Positions 19,826 through 30,422 of a stretch of 64,000 nt of DNA are shown piece after piece. Both the position numbers and the translations under genes were made by a program. The DNA comes from Thermosipho sp. (in: thermotogales) (GTDB lineage: Bacteria; Thermotogota; Thermotogae; Thermotogales; Fervidobacteriaceae). The notes beneath the pieces were generated by a model. The model made no database searches. It had not been told where the DNA came from and worked only from the letters and a program-made list of their open reading frames with translations. The stretch is from assembly GCA_017656335.1 (NCBI GenBank), contig JACDOA010000001.1, positions 1 to 64,000 of the forward strand. Direction: 5' to 3'. Numbering within the stretch: the first letter of the stretch is position 1; every line of letters starts with the position of its first letter.

Positions 19826-20266
19826 ATGTTTTCAGTAACAGCATATTCAACTTTAATGTTTATAGTTAATATTGTTCTTGGGGCAGTTTTGGCTTTGGGA
19901 ATTATTCAACAAGGGAAATCTACATTTGGAATCGCAAGTGTAGCATCTTGGGTTTTCTTTCTTGTTTCATTGGCTTTCTTTATTTCTGGTGGGTTTATTA
20001 ACTTTTTATCACAGCTTGGCTTTTCTCTCTCCCCATTTTTATTTGGTTTGATAGGTATTTATTCTATCATAGAAATGAGATTATTTTCCAACTTAAAAGT
20101 TCGTGAAGGAATGAGAGTTTCTATTGTATTTTCTCTTATTTTCATAATACTTTTAATTATTGATTTTTTCTATGTTAAAAATTCTGTTTTAATTCCTCTT
20201 TTTTCAATTGGGTGGGCTTATGTAATTATGCTTATTGTCGGAATAAAAAACCGAAATATTAAATAA
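19826..20266 (+). CDS. Conserved membrane protein, unknown function
   Basis: Complete ORF with 4-5 hydrophobic segments between gcvH and uvrC. Confidence 0.7.
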   Translation: MFSVTAYSTLMFIVNIVLGAVLALGIIQQGKSTFGIASVASWVFFLVSLAFFISGGFINFLSQLGFSLSPFLFGLIGIYSIIEMRLFSNLKVREGMRVSIVFSLIFIILLIIDFFYVKNSVLIPLFSIGWAYVIMLIVGIKNRNIK

Positions 20267-20286
20267 GTTTACTGAAAATAATTTTT

Positions 20287-20313
20287 TGTGGGGGGATATT
20301 CCCCACATTTTTA
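20287..20313 (+). terminator. Terminator-like hairpin between the membrane protein gene and uvrC
   Basis: tgtgggg-ggatatt-ccccacatttttatttt. Confidence 0.65.
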
Positions 20314-20331
20314 TTTTATAAAGGTGAAAAT

Positions 20332-21984
20332 ATGTTAGATAAAAACATTATTGAAAAAATTTCCAATAAACCAGGAGTTTATTTATTTAAAAAGGAAAAT
20401 GAATATATTTATATTGGAAAAGCTAAAAATTTAAAAAAACGTTTATCCACTCATTTTACTTTAAAAGAAGAAAAAAGCAAATTAATCATTAATGAAGCTG
20501 ACAATTTAGAAACAATTGTAGTCACAAATGAAAAAGAAGCATTATTACTTGAAGCTACATTAATCAATAAATATATGCCAAAATATAATGTTATGTTAAA
20601 AGGCAATGAGTTTTATCCTTATATTAGAATCTCCAATGACAAATTTCCCTATGTTGAAGTTGTTAGAAATAAAAGAAAAAATGGCATTTATTTTGGCCCA
20701 TATACTAATATAAGGTATACAAAAGTTTTAGTTGAAATATTACAAAAAATTCTTAAATTTAGAACGTGCAAAAAAGAAATATCAAAAATCAAAAAACCTT
20801 GTATGTACCATTATCTAAATGTATGTTCTGCACCATGTATAGGTAATATAAATGAAGAATTATATAAAAAAAATATTTCGAAACTTTTATCTATTTTAAA
20901 AGGTGATTTCGATTTTGTTAGAAATTTTATTAAAGAAAAAATGGAACATCATGCTAGAATGCTTGATTTTGAAAATGCAATTAAATATAGGGATCTACTA
21001 TTCTCCTTTGAAAATTTATTAAATTCTCAGGGAGTTATTTTAAACGATAAAAGAAATATTGATTATATTGAATTCAGCAATGATTTATTTATTATTTTAA
21101 GAGTTAGAGGTGGTGCATTAGTTTCTAAACTTGTTTATGAAGCAAATTTAAGCTTTGAAGAATTTTTATATCATTTTTACTATGGCATATCCAGCGAGTT
21201 TCCAGAAAAAATAATTATAAGTCATAATATTATAATCGATTTTGATATTCCAATTTCACAACCTTTTCATGACAATGACGAAAAACTTTTAAACATAGCT
21301 AAAGAAAATTTAGAAGAAAAACTGTTTGAAAAAACTATCACGTTAGAAAGTTTAAAAAAATTAAAGCAATATTTAAAATTAAAAAAAATTCCACGTCTTA
21401 TAGAAGGAACTGACATTTCTCATAGAAGTGGAAAATATACTGTTGCATCTTTAGTAGTTTTTGAAAATGGGAAACCCATTACCAATCTTTATCGAAAATA
21501 TAAATTAGGAAATATTTTGAATGATTACGAAAGTATAAAATTATTGATAAAGAAAAGATATACCAAACACAAATTACCAGATCTTTTTTTTGTTGATGGT
21601 GGACTAGGACAAGTTAATGCTGCAATTGAAGCTTTTAAAGAGTTAGGTTTGAATTTTACAAATGTTGTTGGAATCGCTAAACAAAATGAAATAATTGTTA
21701 CAAAAGACAAAACTTTAACTCTTCCATTAAATAATCCCGTACTAAGAGCTTTAATAAAAATAAGAGATGAAACTCATCGAGTTGCTAACACTTTTAGCGG
21801 AAAACTTAAATTAAAAAACTACAAAACAAAAATTTTAGACGAAATTCCAGGAATAGGTCCTAAAAGAAAAAAACTACTTTTGAAAACTTATGGTTCAATA
21901 AATAACATTAAAAATGCTCCTTTGGAAGAACTTGAAAAATTAATAGGTAAAAAACTTGCAAAACGCCTAAAAGATGAATTATAA
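20332..21984 (+). CDS. uvrC: Excinuclease ABC subunit C
   Basis: GIY-YIG-type N-terminus KPGVYLFKKENEYIYIGKAKNLKKRL, UVR motif, EGTDISHRSG..VASLVVFENGKP, C-terminal HhH. Confidence 0.95.
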   Translation: MLDKNIIEKISNKPGVYLFKKENEYIYIGKAKNLKKRLSTHFTLKEEKSKLIINEADNLETIVVTNEKEALLLEATLINKYMPKYNVMLKGNEFYPYIRISNDKFPYVEVVRNKRKNGIYFGPYTNIRYTKVLVEILQKILKFRTCKKEISKIKKPCMYHYLNVCSAPCIGNINEELYKKNISKLLSILKGDFDFVRNFIKEKMEHHARMLDFENAIKYRDLLFSFENLLNSQGVILNDKRNIDYIEFSNDLFIILRVRGGALVSKLVYEANLSFEEFLYHFYYGISSEFPEKIIISHNIIIDFDIPISQPFHDNDEKLLNIAKENLEEKLFEKTITLESLKKLKQYLKLKKIPRLIEGTDISHRSGKYTVASLVVFENGKPITNLYRKYKLGNILNDYESIKLLIKKRYTKHKLPDLFFVDGGLGQVNAAIEAFKELGLNFTNVVGIAKQNEIIVTKDKTLTLPLNNPVLRALIKIRDETHRVANTFSGKLKLKNYKTKILDEIPGIGPKRKKLLLKTYGSINNIKNAPLEELEKLIGKKLAKRLKDEL

Positions 21985-22038
21985 TCAATTAAAATCATTA
22001 AGAAACAATCATCTAACAAATATTTATAATTTACTATA

Positions 22039-22066
22039 TTGAAACATTTTTAATAGCTGATATAAT
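22039..22066 (+). promoter_or_regulatory. Promoter of the oligopeptide ABC operon
   Basis: TTGAAA-16 nt-TATAAT with TG extension. Confidence 0.7.
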
Positions 22067-22107
22067 TTAATTGAATATTTGTAAAATATGTTTAGGAGGT
22101 GTTACAG

Positions 22108-23145
22108 TTGACAGCATATATTATACGTAGACTTTTGTTGCTTCCACTGATTCTTTTTGGTGTCACGTTAATCATTTTCAGTTTTACGCAGATACTAGGT
22201 CCTGAGAAGCTTTTATCAGCTTATGTAAATCCTAATGTTTTTGATAAACTTTCAAATGAAGAATTGGACAAATTAATTGAAAAATATGGTTTAAATGAAC
22301 CTATGTGGACAAGATATTTTAAATGGTTAGGTGGAGTATTAAGGGGAGATTTGGGTTGGTCTGTTACAGCCAAACAACCTGTAGCTCAAGCTATTAAAGA
22401 AAGAATTCCTTATACTATTGAATTAGCATTGTACGCAATTATTCCAGTAATAGGTGTTGGTATTTGGCTCGGTGTAGCTGCTGCAGTCAACCGTGATAAG
22501 TTCTTAGATCATTTTATAAGAATTTTTGCAATTATTGGTTGGTCTTTGCCAGATTTTGTATTCGGATTGATTGTTTTAATGATTTTTTACTCAGCACTTG
22601 GATGGTTCCCCCCAGGTACTATGAGTGCCTGGGCTGAAGAAATTGTGAAATCTCCGGAATTTAAACGTTTTACTCATATTTTATCAATTGATGCACTTTT
22701 GAATGGAAGGTTAGATATTTTCTGGGATGCTTTAAGGCATTTAATTGGACCAATTCTAACAATTTCATGGTTATGGTGGGCTTATCTTTTGAGAATTACA
22801 AGATCTAGCATGTTAGAAGTTCTCGGAAAAGAATATGTTAGAACTGCTAGAGCAAAAGGCGTTCCTGAAAAAGACGTTATTCATAAGCACGCTCGTAAAA
22901 ATGCTATGATTCCTGTTGTTACAGTAGCAGGAGCTATGGTTATTGGTCTTTTAGCAGGAACAGTAATTGTCGAAGTAATTTTTAATAGAATTGGTATGGG
23001 TAGATTCACCGCTCAAGCCGCCACACAGTTAGATTATGCTGCGGTTCTTGGTAGTGTTCTGTTTTATTCGACTGTTTTGATAATTGGTAATCTTATCATA
23101 GATATTTTATATGCCGCATTAGATCCTAGAATAAGACTCGGTTAG
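22108..23145 (+). CDS. Oligopeptide/dipeptide ABC transporter permease (DppB/OppB type)
   Basis: TAYIIRRLLLLPLILFGVTLIIF; binding-protein-dependent permease motif; TTG start after taggaggt. Confidence 0.92.
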   Translation: MTAYIIRRLLLLPLILFGVTLIIFSFTQILGPEKLLSAYVNPNVFDKLSNEELDKLIEKYGLNEPMWTRYFKWLGGVLRGDLGWSVTAKQPVAQAIKERIPYTIELALYAIIPVIGVGIWLGVAAAVNRDKFLDHFIRIFAIIGWSLPDFVFGLIVLMIFYSALGWFPPGTMSAWAEEIVKSPEFKRFTHILSIDALLNGRLDIFWDALRHLIGPILTISWLWWAYLLRITRSSMLEVLGKEYVRTARAKGVPEKDVIHKHARKNAMIPVVTVAGAMVIGLLAGTVIVEVIFNRIGMGRFTAQAATQLDYAAVLGSVLFYSTVLIIGNLIIDILYAALDPRIRLG

Positions 23146-23157
23146 GAGGTGTATTGA

Positions 23158-24072
23158 ATGAATACTGAGTTAAAAAGAACGTTGAGAAAACTATTTAAAA
23201 ATCCTTCTGCAATTTTAGGTTTTTCCTTATTAACTTTTTTTATTATAGTAGCAATTTTTGCTCCTTTAATATCACCACCTATTAATCCTATGTTTCCAGA
23301 TGAAAATGGAAATCCAATGAAACTTGATAATCCTTATATTATGCCAATTTTGTCTTGGAGTTCTGACCCTGTGCCACCAAGTAAAGATCACCCTTTTGGA
23401 ATGATTGCTGGTAGAGATATTTTATATGGTGTAGTTTGGGGAACTAGAACAGCTTTTAAGATTGGACTTATTGTTGTAACTGCTTCCACATTTTTTGGGA
23501 TAATAATTGGTTCAATTGCCGGATATTTTGGTGGTTGGGTTGATGAAGTACTAATGAGAATTACTGACGTTTTTCTTTCTATCCCATTTTTGCTTGCTGC
23601 CATGGTACTAACAACAATTTTAGGAAGTGGTTTAGATAAAGTTATGATTGCTATGATCATTTTCGGTTGGATGGCAACTGCAAGATTAATAAGGGCAAAT
23701 ATTCTTCAGGTAAAAGAAGAACAATTTGTTCTAGCTGCTAAAGCTCTTGGAATTAAAAACTATATAATTATTTTGAGACATATTCTTCCAAATACAATTT
23801 TTCCAGTACTTGTTCAAGCAACAATGAGATTAGGTTCTCTGGTTATTACTGCAGCAGCATTATCATTTTTAGGTTTGGGTGCTCCAATAGGTTATGCTGA
23901 TTGGGGGTCTATGCTTAATTATACTAGAAACTATATACTTGGTGCCAGCGGTCAAGCACTAGCCTATTGGTATACAGTCTTTTATCCTGGTATTGCTATG
24001 GTACTATTTGTTCTAGCATGGAATCTTGTTGGTGATGCTCTTAGAGACGTCTTTGATCCGAAATTGAAATAA
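23158..24072 (+). CDS. Oligopeptide/dipeptide ABC transporter permease (DppC/OppC type)
   Basis: [42 protein letters not shown]. Confidence 0.93.
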   Translation: MNTELKRTLRKLFKNPSAILGFSLLTFFIIVAIFAPLISPPINPMFPDENGNPMKLDNPYIMPILSWSSDPVPPSKDHPFGMIAGRDILYGVVWGTRTAFKIGLIVVTASTFFGIIIGSIAGYFGGWVDEVLMRITDVFLSIPFLLAAMVLTTILGSGLDKVMIAMIIFGWMATARLIRANILQVKEEQFVLAAKALGIKNYIIILRHILPNTIFPVLVQATMRLGSLVITAAALSFLGLGAPIGYADWGSMLNYTRNYILGASGQALAYWYTVFYPGIAMVLFVLAWNLVGDALRDVFDPKLK

Positions 24073-24085
24073 AGGAGTGATAAAG

Positions 24086-25102
24086 TTGGAGAAAAAGCCA
24101 TTATTAGAAGTTAAAAATCTTAAAACTTATTTTTATACAGAGGACGGAATTGTAAAAGCTGTTGATGGTGTAGATTTTGAAGTTTATCCTGGTGAAACTC
24201 TTGGAATTGTTGGTGAATCTGGAAGTGGTAAAAGTGTAACTTCCCTTTCAATAATGCGATTGTTAGATCCTAATGGTGAAATTATTGAAGGTTCACAAAT
24301 AATTTTTGAAGGGAAAAATTTACTTGAGCTTTCTGATGATGAAATGAGAAAAATTAGAGGAAATGATATAGCCATGATATTTCAAGAACCTATGGTAGCA
24401 TTAAATCCTGTTTTTACAATTGGTGAACAAATCATGGAAGCAATTTTATTACATCAGGATGTAAGCAAAACAGAAGCAAGAAAAATGGCTATTGAAATGC
24501 TTCAAAAAGTTGGGATTCCTGAACCCGAAAAGCGTATCGATGAATATCCACATGAATTATCTGGTGGAATGAGGCAAAGAGCGATGATTGCTATGGCTTT
24601 ATCATGTAGGCCAAAATTACTTATAGCGGACGAACCAACAACAGCACTAGATGTTACAATTCAAGCTCAAATTTTAGAATTAATGAAAGAATTACAAAAA
24701 GAATATGGAATGGCTATTATTCTGATTACACATGACGTTGGAGTTATTGCTGAAAATGCTGATAGAGTTGTTGTTATGTATGGTGGAATGGTTATGGAAA
24801 CAGCAAATGTTAGAGAATTATTTAAAGAAATGAGACATCCATATACTTGGGGATTATTAAATTCATTACCTAGACTAGATATTGAACAAGAAAGGTTATA
24901 CAATATTCCAGGTATTGTACCTGATCCCTTACATTTTCCTCCAGGATGTAGATTTAATACAAGATGTGAGTTTGCTGATGAAAAGTGCCGGAAAGAAATT
25001 CCTCCATTATATGAAGTTAATAAAGAACATTTTTCTAGATGTTTCTATTATCAGAAAGTAGAAGAAGCTCAGAAACTTAAAAAGGCTGGTGAAAGTGCAT
25101 GA
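24086..25102 (+). CDS. Oligopeptide ABC transporter ATP-binding protein (OppD type)
   Basis: Walker [25 protein letters not shown]-terminal [14 protein letters not shown]. Confidence 0.94.
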   Translation: MEKKPLLEVKNLKTYFYTEDGIVKAVDGVDFEVYPGETLGIVGESGSGKSVTSLSIMRLLDPNGEIIEGSQIIFEGKNLLELSDDEMRKIRGNDIAMIFQEPMVALNPVFTIGEQIMEAILLHQDVSKTEARKMAIEMLQKVGIPEPEKRIDEYPHELSGGMRQRAMIAMALSCRPKLLIADEPTTALDVTIQAQILELMKELQKEYGMAIILITHDVGVIAENADRVVVMYGGMVMETANVRELFKEMRHPYTWGLLNSLPRLDIEQERLYNIPGIVPDPLHFPPGCRFNTRCEFADEKCRKEIPPLYEVNKEHFSRCFYYQKVEEAQKLKKAGESA

Positions 25103-26241
25103 GCGAAAAAAAGGTTCTTCTCAAAATAGAAAATCTTGTAAAGTATTTTCCAATTAGAGCTGGTGTTTTTAAAAGAATAATTGCATGGGTAAAAGCTGTT
25201 GATGATGTAAGTTTCGAGATTTATGAAGGTGAAACTGTTGGTTTGGTTGGAGAATCAGGTTGTGGTAAAACAACAATTGGAATGACTCTTTTAAGATTAT
25301 ATGAACCAACTTCTGGTAGAATAATAGTTGGTAATGAAGATACAACCTACTATTTTATGCCATATTTTAAAGCAAAAAAATATATTAAGAAAACTTACAT
25401 TAAAAAGTTTGAAAATGAGGATCCTGAAAAATTTACTGGAATTGATAAAAAATATTACGAGCTTTATAAACAATTGGGAGAAAGTGGTTTCTACAGCAAA
25501 TTATTATCAAACATAAAAGAAAAAAGGTCTGAGTTCAGAAAAACAATGCAAATTGTTTTCCAAGATCCTTACAGTTCCTTAAATCCAAGAATAAGAATCA
25601 AAACTATTGTTTCTGAAGGTCCTGTAATGCACAAAGTTATTAAAAAATCAGAAATCATTGATAAAGTTAAAGCTGCTCTTGAAGAAGTAGGAATTCATGG
25701 AGATCATATGTATAGATTTCCACACCAATTTTCAGGTGGACAAAGGCAAAGAATTGGAATGGCACGTGCCCTTTTAATGAACCCAAAATTGATAGTTGCT
25801 GATGAAGCTGTTGCTGCTCTTGACGTTTCAATAAGATCCCAAGTAATTAATTTAATGCTTGATTTACAAAAAAAGCATAATTTAACTTATCTCTTTATAT
25901 CACACGATTTATCAGTTATTAAGTACATTTCAGATAGAGTTGTAGTAATGTATTTGGGAAAAATTGTTGAAAATGCTCCTAAAAAAGTTTTATTCGAAGA
26001 TCCATTACATCCTTATACTAAAGCTTTAATGAGTGCTATTCCAGTTCCAAATCCAGATTATAAAAAGAAAAGGATTATTCTTACAGGTGATGTTCCAAGT
26101 CCCGTTAATCCACCTTCTGGATGTAGATTCCACCCTAGGTGTCCGGTTGCAAAAGAAATTTGTTCTAAGGAAGAGCCTCCATTAAAAGAAATCCAACCTG
26201 GACATTTTGTAGCTTGTCATTTCCCAGGTTCTCTTAAATAA
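25099..26241 (+). CDS. Oligopeptide ABC transporter ATP-binding protein (OppF type)
   Basis: [38 protein letters not shown]; insertion between Walker A and Q-loop. Confidence 0.94.
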   Translation: MSEKKVLLKIENLVKYFPIRAGVFKRIIAWVKAVDDVSFEIYEGETVGLVGESGCGKTTIGMTLLRLYEPTSGRIIVGNEDTTYYFMPYFKAKKYIKKTYIKKFENEDPEKFTGIDKKYYELYKQLGESGFYSKLLSNIKEKRSEFRKTMQIVFQDPYSSLNPRIRIKTIVSEGPVMHKVIKKSEIIDKVKAALEEVGIHGDHMYRFPHQFSGGQRQRIGMARALLMNPKLIVADEAVAALDVSIRSQVINLMLDLQKKHNLTYLFISHDLSVIKYISDRVVVMYLGKIVENAPKKVLFEDPLHPYTKALMSAIPVPNPDYKKKRIILTGDVPSPVNPPSGCRFHPRCPVAKEICSKEEPPLKEIQPGHFVACHFPGSLK

Positions 26242-26253
26242 GATGTTGATATC

Positions 26254-26287
26254 TAAGGACCCTTTAAAGGGTCCTTAATTTTTCCTT
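26254..26287 (+). terminator. Terminator after Opp operon
   Basis: Perfect 24-bp palindrome taaggaccctttaaagggtcctta followed by atttttcctt. Confidence 0.85.
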
Positions 26288-26298
26288 AATCCTTTATT

Positions 26299-26325
26299 AA
26301 ATCTCATTTTTGAGATTTTTTTTTC
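26299..26325 (+). terminator. Second, short terminator-like hairpin
   Basis: aaatctca-tttt-tgagatttttttttt immediately after the first terminator. Confidence 0.5.
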
Positions 26326-26407
26326 AATAATTATGAATATGTTCAAAATCCTCCCTTTTTTGCTTTCTTTATTTTCATATATAATTTCTACCAAGGAGGA
26401 TGAAAAT

Positions 26408-28135
26408 ATGAAAATTTACGAAATTGTCCCTGTTGCTCTTGGTAAAAAGATTCCAGATGTTTTAATTAAAAACGCTAATATTGTTAATGTTTTTTCTGGG
26501 AAAGTAGAAAACTCAAATATTGCACTTTTCAAAAAAAGAATTGCCGGAATTGGCAATGAATACAAAAACGGTAAAAAAATTATTGATTTAAAGGGAGCTT
26601 TTATTCTTCCAGGTTTAATTGATGCACACGTTCATATAGAAAGTTCTATGTTATCACCAATTGAATTTGCTAAATCGATTTTACCTTTTGGAACTACAAC
26701 AATTATTGCTGACCCACACGAAATTGCTAATGTATTAGGTGTTGATGGAATTGAATACATGATTAAATCTACCGAAGGTATACCTCTAAATGTTTATTTT
26801 GCAATTCCCTCAGCAGTACCTGCTACAAATTTTGAGACATCTGGTGCCCTTCTCGGACCTGAAGATATGGTCAGCTTGGTTGACAAATATCCATTTAGAA
26901 TCATTGCCTTAGGCGAAGTAATGAATTTCCCAGGAGTTTTGAATTGTGAACGCGAACTTATTACAAAAATTGAAATTTTAAGACATAAATACAAAAAAAT
27001 TGACGGTCATGCACCTGGGCTTACTGGTAAAGAATTAAATGCTTATATCGATGCGTTTGTAAAATCAGATCATGAATGTGAGACACCAACTGAGGCTTTG
27101 GAAAAATTATCTAAAGGTATGCAAATTTTCATTAGAGAAGGTACAGCTGCTAGAAATTTAGAAGCTTTATTACCTGCAGTTAATATATTGAATCATCATT
27201 TCTTTTCTTTTTGTACTGATGATAGAGATCCATTAGATATTAACTTAAGAGGACACATCAATGGAATTGTAAAAACAGCAATTAAAAATGGTTTAGAACC
27301 AATCATTGCAATTCGAATGGCTACGATTAATACAGCTAGGTATTTTAATCTTAGAAGTATGGGAGCAATCGCTCCGGGATATAAAGCAGATTTTGTCGTT
27401 GTTGATGATTTATACAATTTCAATATTTTATATGTAATTAAAGATTCTAAAATCGTTGCTCAAAATGGTGAACTTACAGTAGAAATTTCAAGTGTATTTA
27501 AAAATGTTCCTGATACTATAGGATGTATTAATATAATTCCTTTTGAAAAAATTAATTTAAAAATTAAAAATATTGGTAAAAAAATAAGAGTTATTTCTTT
27601 AAAAAAAGGAACTTTAATTACAGATGAAACACACATTGAACCTAAAGTTATTAATGGTGTCATAGTTTGCGATCCTGATAATGATATTGCTAAAATTATC
27701 GTTTTAGATCGACATAAGGCAAGTGGTTATAGTATAGGCTTTGTTAAAGGATTAAATTTAAAAAATGGCGCCATTGGAACTACGATTGGACATGACTCAC
27801 ATAATTTAGCTGTGGTTGGGACAAATGATGAAGATATTATGTTAGCAATTAAACAAATTCAAAAGATTAATGGTGGTATTGTAGTAATTCAAAATGGAGA
27901 AGTTGTTTCAAAATTAGCATTACCTATTGCTGGTTTAATGTCAGATAAAAATTTAAATGATGTAAATTCGAATTTAAATCAGCTAAAAAAATCAATCGAA
28001 CTACTGGGATGTAGTGAAGATATTTTAATGCACATTCATTTTTTACAATTAGCAGTAATTCCAAAGCTTAAAATTACAGATAAAGGTCTTGTGGATATTA
28101 CAAAACAAAAAATTTTAGACATTTATGTTGATTAA
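26408..28135 (+). CDS. ade: Adenine deaminase
   Basis: PGLIDAHVHIESSMLSPIEFA, GTTTIIADPHEIANV; internal ATG with aaggagg RBS preferred over the 26333 ORF start. Confidence 0.94.
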   Translation: MKIYEIVPVALGKKIPDVLIKNANIVNVFSGKVENSNIALFKKRIAGIGNEYKNGKKIIDLKGAFILPGLIDAHVHIESSMLSPIEFAKSILPFGTTTIIADPHEIANVLGVDGIEYMIKSTEGIPLNVYFAIPSAVPATNFETSGALLGPEDMVSLVDKYPFRIIALGEVMNFPGVLNCERELITKIEILRHKYKKIDGHAPGLTGKELNAYIDAFVKSDHECETPTEALEKLSKGMQIFIREGTAARNLEALLPAVNILNHHFFSFCTDDRDPLDINLRGHINGIVKTAIKNGLEPIIAIRMATINTARYFNLRSMGAIAPGYKADFVVVDDLYNFNILYVIKDSKIVAQNGELTVEISSVFKNVPDTIGCINIIPFEKINLKIKNIGKKIRVISLKKGTLITDETHIEPKVINGVIVCDPDNDIAKIIVLDRHKASGYSIGFVKGLNLKNGAIGTTIGHDSHNLAVVGTNDEDIMLAIKQIQKINGGIVVIQNGEVVSKLALPIAGLMSDKNLNDVNSNLNQLKKSIELLGCSEDILMHIHFLQLAVIPKLKITDKGLVDITKQKILDIYVD

Positions 28136-28146
28136 GGAGGGATATT

Positions 28147-30405
28147 ATGAAAATAATAGGAAAAAAAGTGAAAAGAATAGATGGATTTCAAAAAGCCGAG
28201 GGAAGCGCTAAATATGCTTCTGATTATTATTTTCATAATATGCTTTATGCAAGTGTAGTTTATGCAAATGTTCCACACGGGATTCTTAAAAACATTGATG
28301 TTTCTAAAGCGTATGAATTGCCCGGAGTTGTTTATGTTGCTACTTATAAGGATGTACCCGGAATAAATAAATTTGGACATGTTATTAAGGATATGAACTT
28401 TTTAGTTCCCATTGGCGATAAAGTTCGCTTTGAAGGGGATGTCATTGCCTTAATTGCTGCGGAATCTAAGGAAATCGCTGAAAAAGCAGCAAAGTTAGTT
28501 AGTTGTGAAATTGAAGAACTTCCTCCAGTACTGACAATTGATGAAGCACTAAAAGATGAAATTATTGTAAATGGAGATTCTAATATAGGTTTTCATCGGA
28601 AAATTAGAAAGGGGCACATTGAAGATGCATTTAAAGATGCTGATTTAGTATTAGAAATGAATTTTGAAACTGGATATCAGGAACATGCTTATCTTGAACC
28701 ACAAGGTGCAGTTGCATATTATACACCAGACAATGTGATGGAAATTTATGTGAGTGCTCAATGTCCTTTTTATGTTCACGAGGATGTTGCAAATATACTC
28801 GGACTTCCTTTAAACAAAATTAACGTTATCCAAACTGAAACCGGAGGAGGTTTTGGCGGAAAAGAAGATGTTCCATCTTATGTTGCTGCAAAACCTGCTT
28901 TACTTTCTTATTTAACAAAACGACCTGTTAAATTAATATACACCAGAGAAATGGATATAAAAGAAACAAGTAAAAGACATCCCAGCAAATCATATTTTAA
29001 AGTTGCTTTCAAAAAAGATGGAACTATCTTAGGAGTTAAATCAAAAACTTATCTTGATATGGGGGCTTATTCTACTCTTTCCCCTATTGTTATGTACAGA
29101 ACAACTGTTCATTCATGCGGAACTTATAAAGTTCCACATGTCTTCGTTGATGTTTATGGTGTTTATACAAATAAAGTTCCATGTGGAGCCTTTAGAGGTT
29201 TCGGATCGCCACAGGTACTTTTTGCAATTGAATCTGTAATGGATGAAGCAGCAAAAAGGTTAAATATTGATCCATATGAAATTAGGTTGAAGAATACTTT
29301 AGATGTTGGTGATGAAACAGCTACTGGTCATAAACTAACTAGTTCAGTAGGAGCAAAGAAAACCTTAAAAAAAGTGTATGAAATATCTAATTACCCAAAA
29401 TTGAAAGACTATGTTAAAAAGTATAATGAAACAAACAAATTTAAAAAACTTGGCTTAGGTTGGTCCCACATTTTTTATGGAGTTAGCCTAGGTTCTGGGG
29501 GGCAACACTTAGATGGTGCAAGTGCAGAAGTTTTAATACAACCAGATGGAACAATAAACATTATGATAGGAAATACTGAAATGGGACAGGGTGCTAAAAC
29601 AACCATGGCTATTATAGCTTCAGAGATATTAGGACAGAAATTAGATAAAATTTCTGTACTTCAACCCCAAACTTTAGTTTTACAAGATAGTGGTCCAACT
29701 GTTGCTTCAAGAACCACTATTTTTAGTGGAAATGCTGTAAGAATTGCCGCAAAAAAAATCAAAGAAAATATTATTGGGTTTTTGTCAAATTATTTTGGTG
29801 TGGGGAAAAATGAAATTAGCTTTTCTGATGGAAATGTTTTAGTTAGAGACAAAATTTTTACCTTTGAAGAAATTACAGAACTTTGCAATAAAAATAATGT
29901 AAAATTATCAGAGATTGGATGGTATAAAACTCCTAAACTTCATTTTGATCATGAAAAGGGAATTGGTGAAGCTTATATTACCTATACATTTAGTACCCAA
30001 CTTTCATTGGTTGAAGTTGACATTTTAACTGGTAAGATCTCACTAAAAGAAGCCTGGGTTTGTCATGATATTGGAAAAGTCATAAATTATGATGGGGCAA
30101 TTGGGCAAGTACACGGTGGTGTTGTTCAAGGAATGGGATATGCAATAATGGAAGAAATAAAACAAGACAATGGAAAAATTTTAACTGATAATTTTAATAA
30201 TTATATTATTCCTACAATAAAAGATGCACCTCAAAATATCCATGTTGAATTTGTAGAAGAAGAATTTAGTGAAGGACCATTTGGAGCAAAAGGTCTGGGA
30301 GAACCTTCGTTAATGTCTTCTCCACCTTCTATTGCAAATGCTGTTTCCAATGCAATTAATAAAAGAATATCAAAAATACCAATTTCAATGGAAGATATTA
30401 TTTAA
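28147..30405 (+). CDS. Xanthine dehydrogenase family molybdenum-binding subunit
   Basis: GSAKYASDYYFHNMLYASVVYANVPHG; QTETGGGFGGKED; GAFRGFGSPQ; GEPSLMSSPPSIANAVSNA. Confidence 0.92.
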   Translation: MKIIGKKVKRIDGFQKAEGSAKYASDYYFHNMLYASVVYANVPHGILKNIDVSKAYELPGVVYVATYKDVPGINKFGHVIKDMNFLVPIGDKVRFEGDVIALIAAESKEIAEKAAKLVSCEIEELPPVLTIDEALKDEIIVNGDSNIGFHRKIRKGHIEDAFKDADLVLEMNFETGYQEHAYLEPQGAVAYYTPDNVMEIYVSAQCPFYVHEDVANILGLPLNKINVIQTETGGGFGGKEDVPSYVAAKPALLSYLTKRPVKLIYTREMDIKETSKRHPSKSYFKVAFKKDGTILGVKSKTYLDMGAYSTLSPIVMYRTTVHSCGTYKVPHVFVDVYGVYTNKVPCGAFRGFGSPQVLFAIESVMDEAAKRLNIDPYEIRLKNTLDVGDETATGHKLTSSVGAKKTLKKVYEISNYPKLKDYVKKYNETNKFKKLGLGWSHIFYGVSLGSGGQHLDGASAEVLIQPDGTINIMIGNTEMGQGAKTTMAIIASEILGQKLDKISVLQPQTLVLQDSGPTVASRTTIFSGNAVRIAAKKIKENIIGFLSNYFGVGKNEISFSDGNVLVRDKIFTFEEITELCNKNNVKLSEIGWYKTPKLHFDHEKGIGEAYITYTFSTQLSLVEVDILTGKISLKEAWVCHDIGKVINYDGAIGQVHGGVVQGMGYAIMEEIKQDNGKILTDNFNNYIIPTIKDAPQNIHVEFVEEEFSEGPFGAKGLGEPSLMSSPPSIANAVSNAINKRISKIPISMEDII

Positions 30406-30422
30406 TTTAAGGAGGTAAAATT

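Noticed and set aside
26288-26407. Purine riboswitch upstream of ade
   Set aside because: Could not identify the conserved P1-P2-P3 purine riboswitch core; needs Infernal
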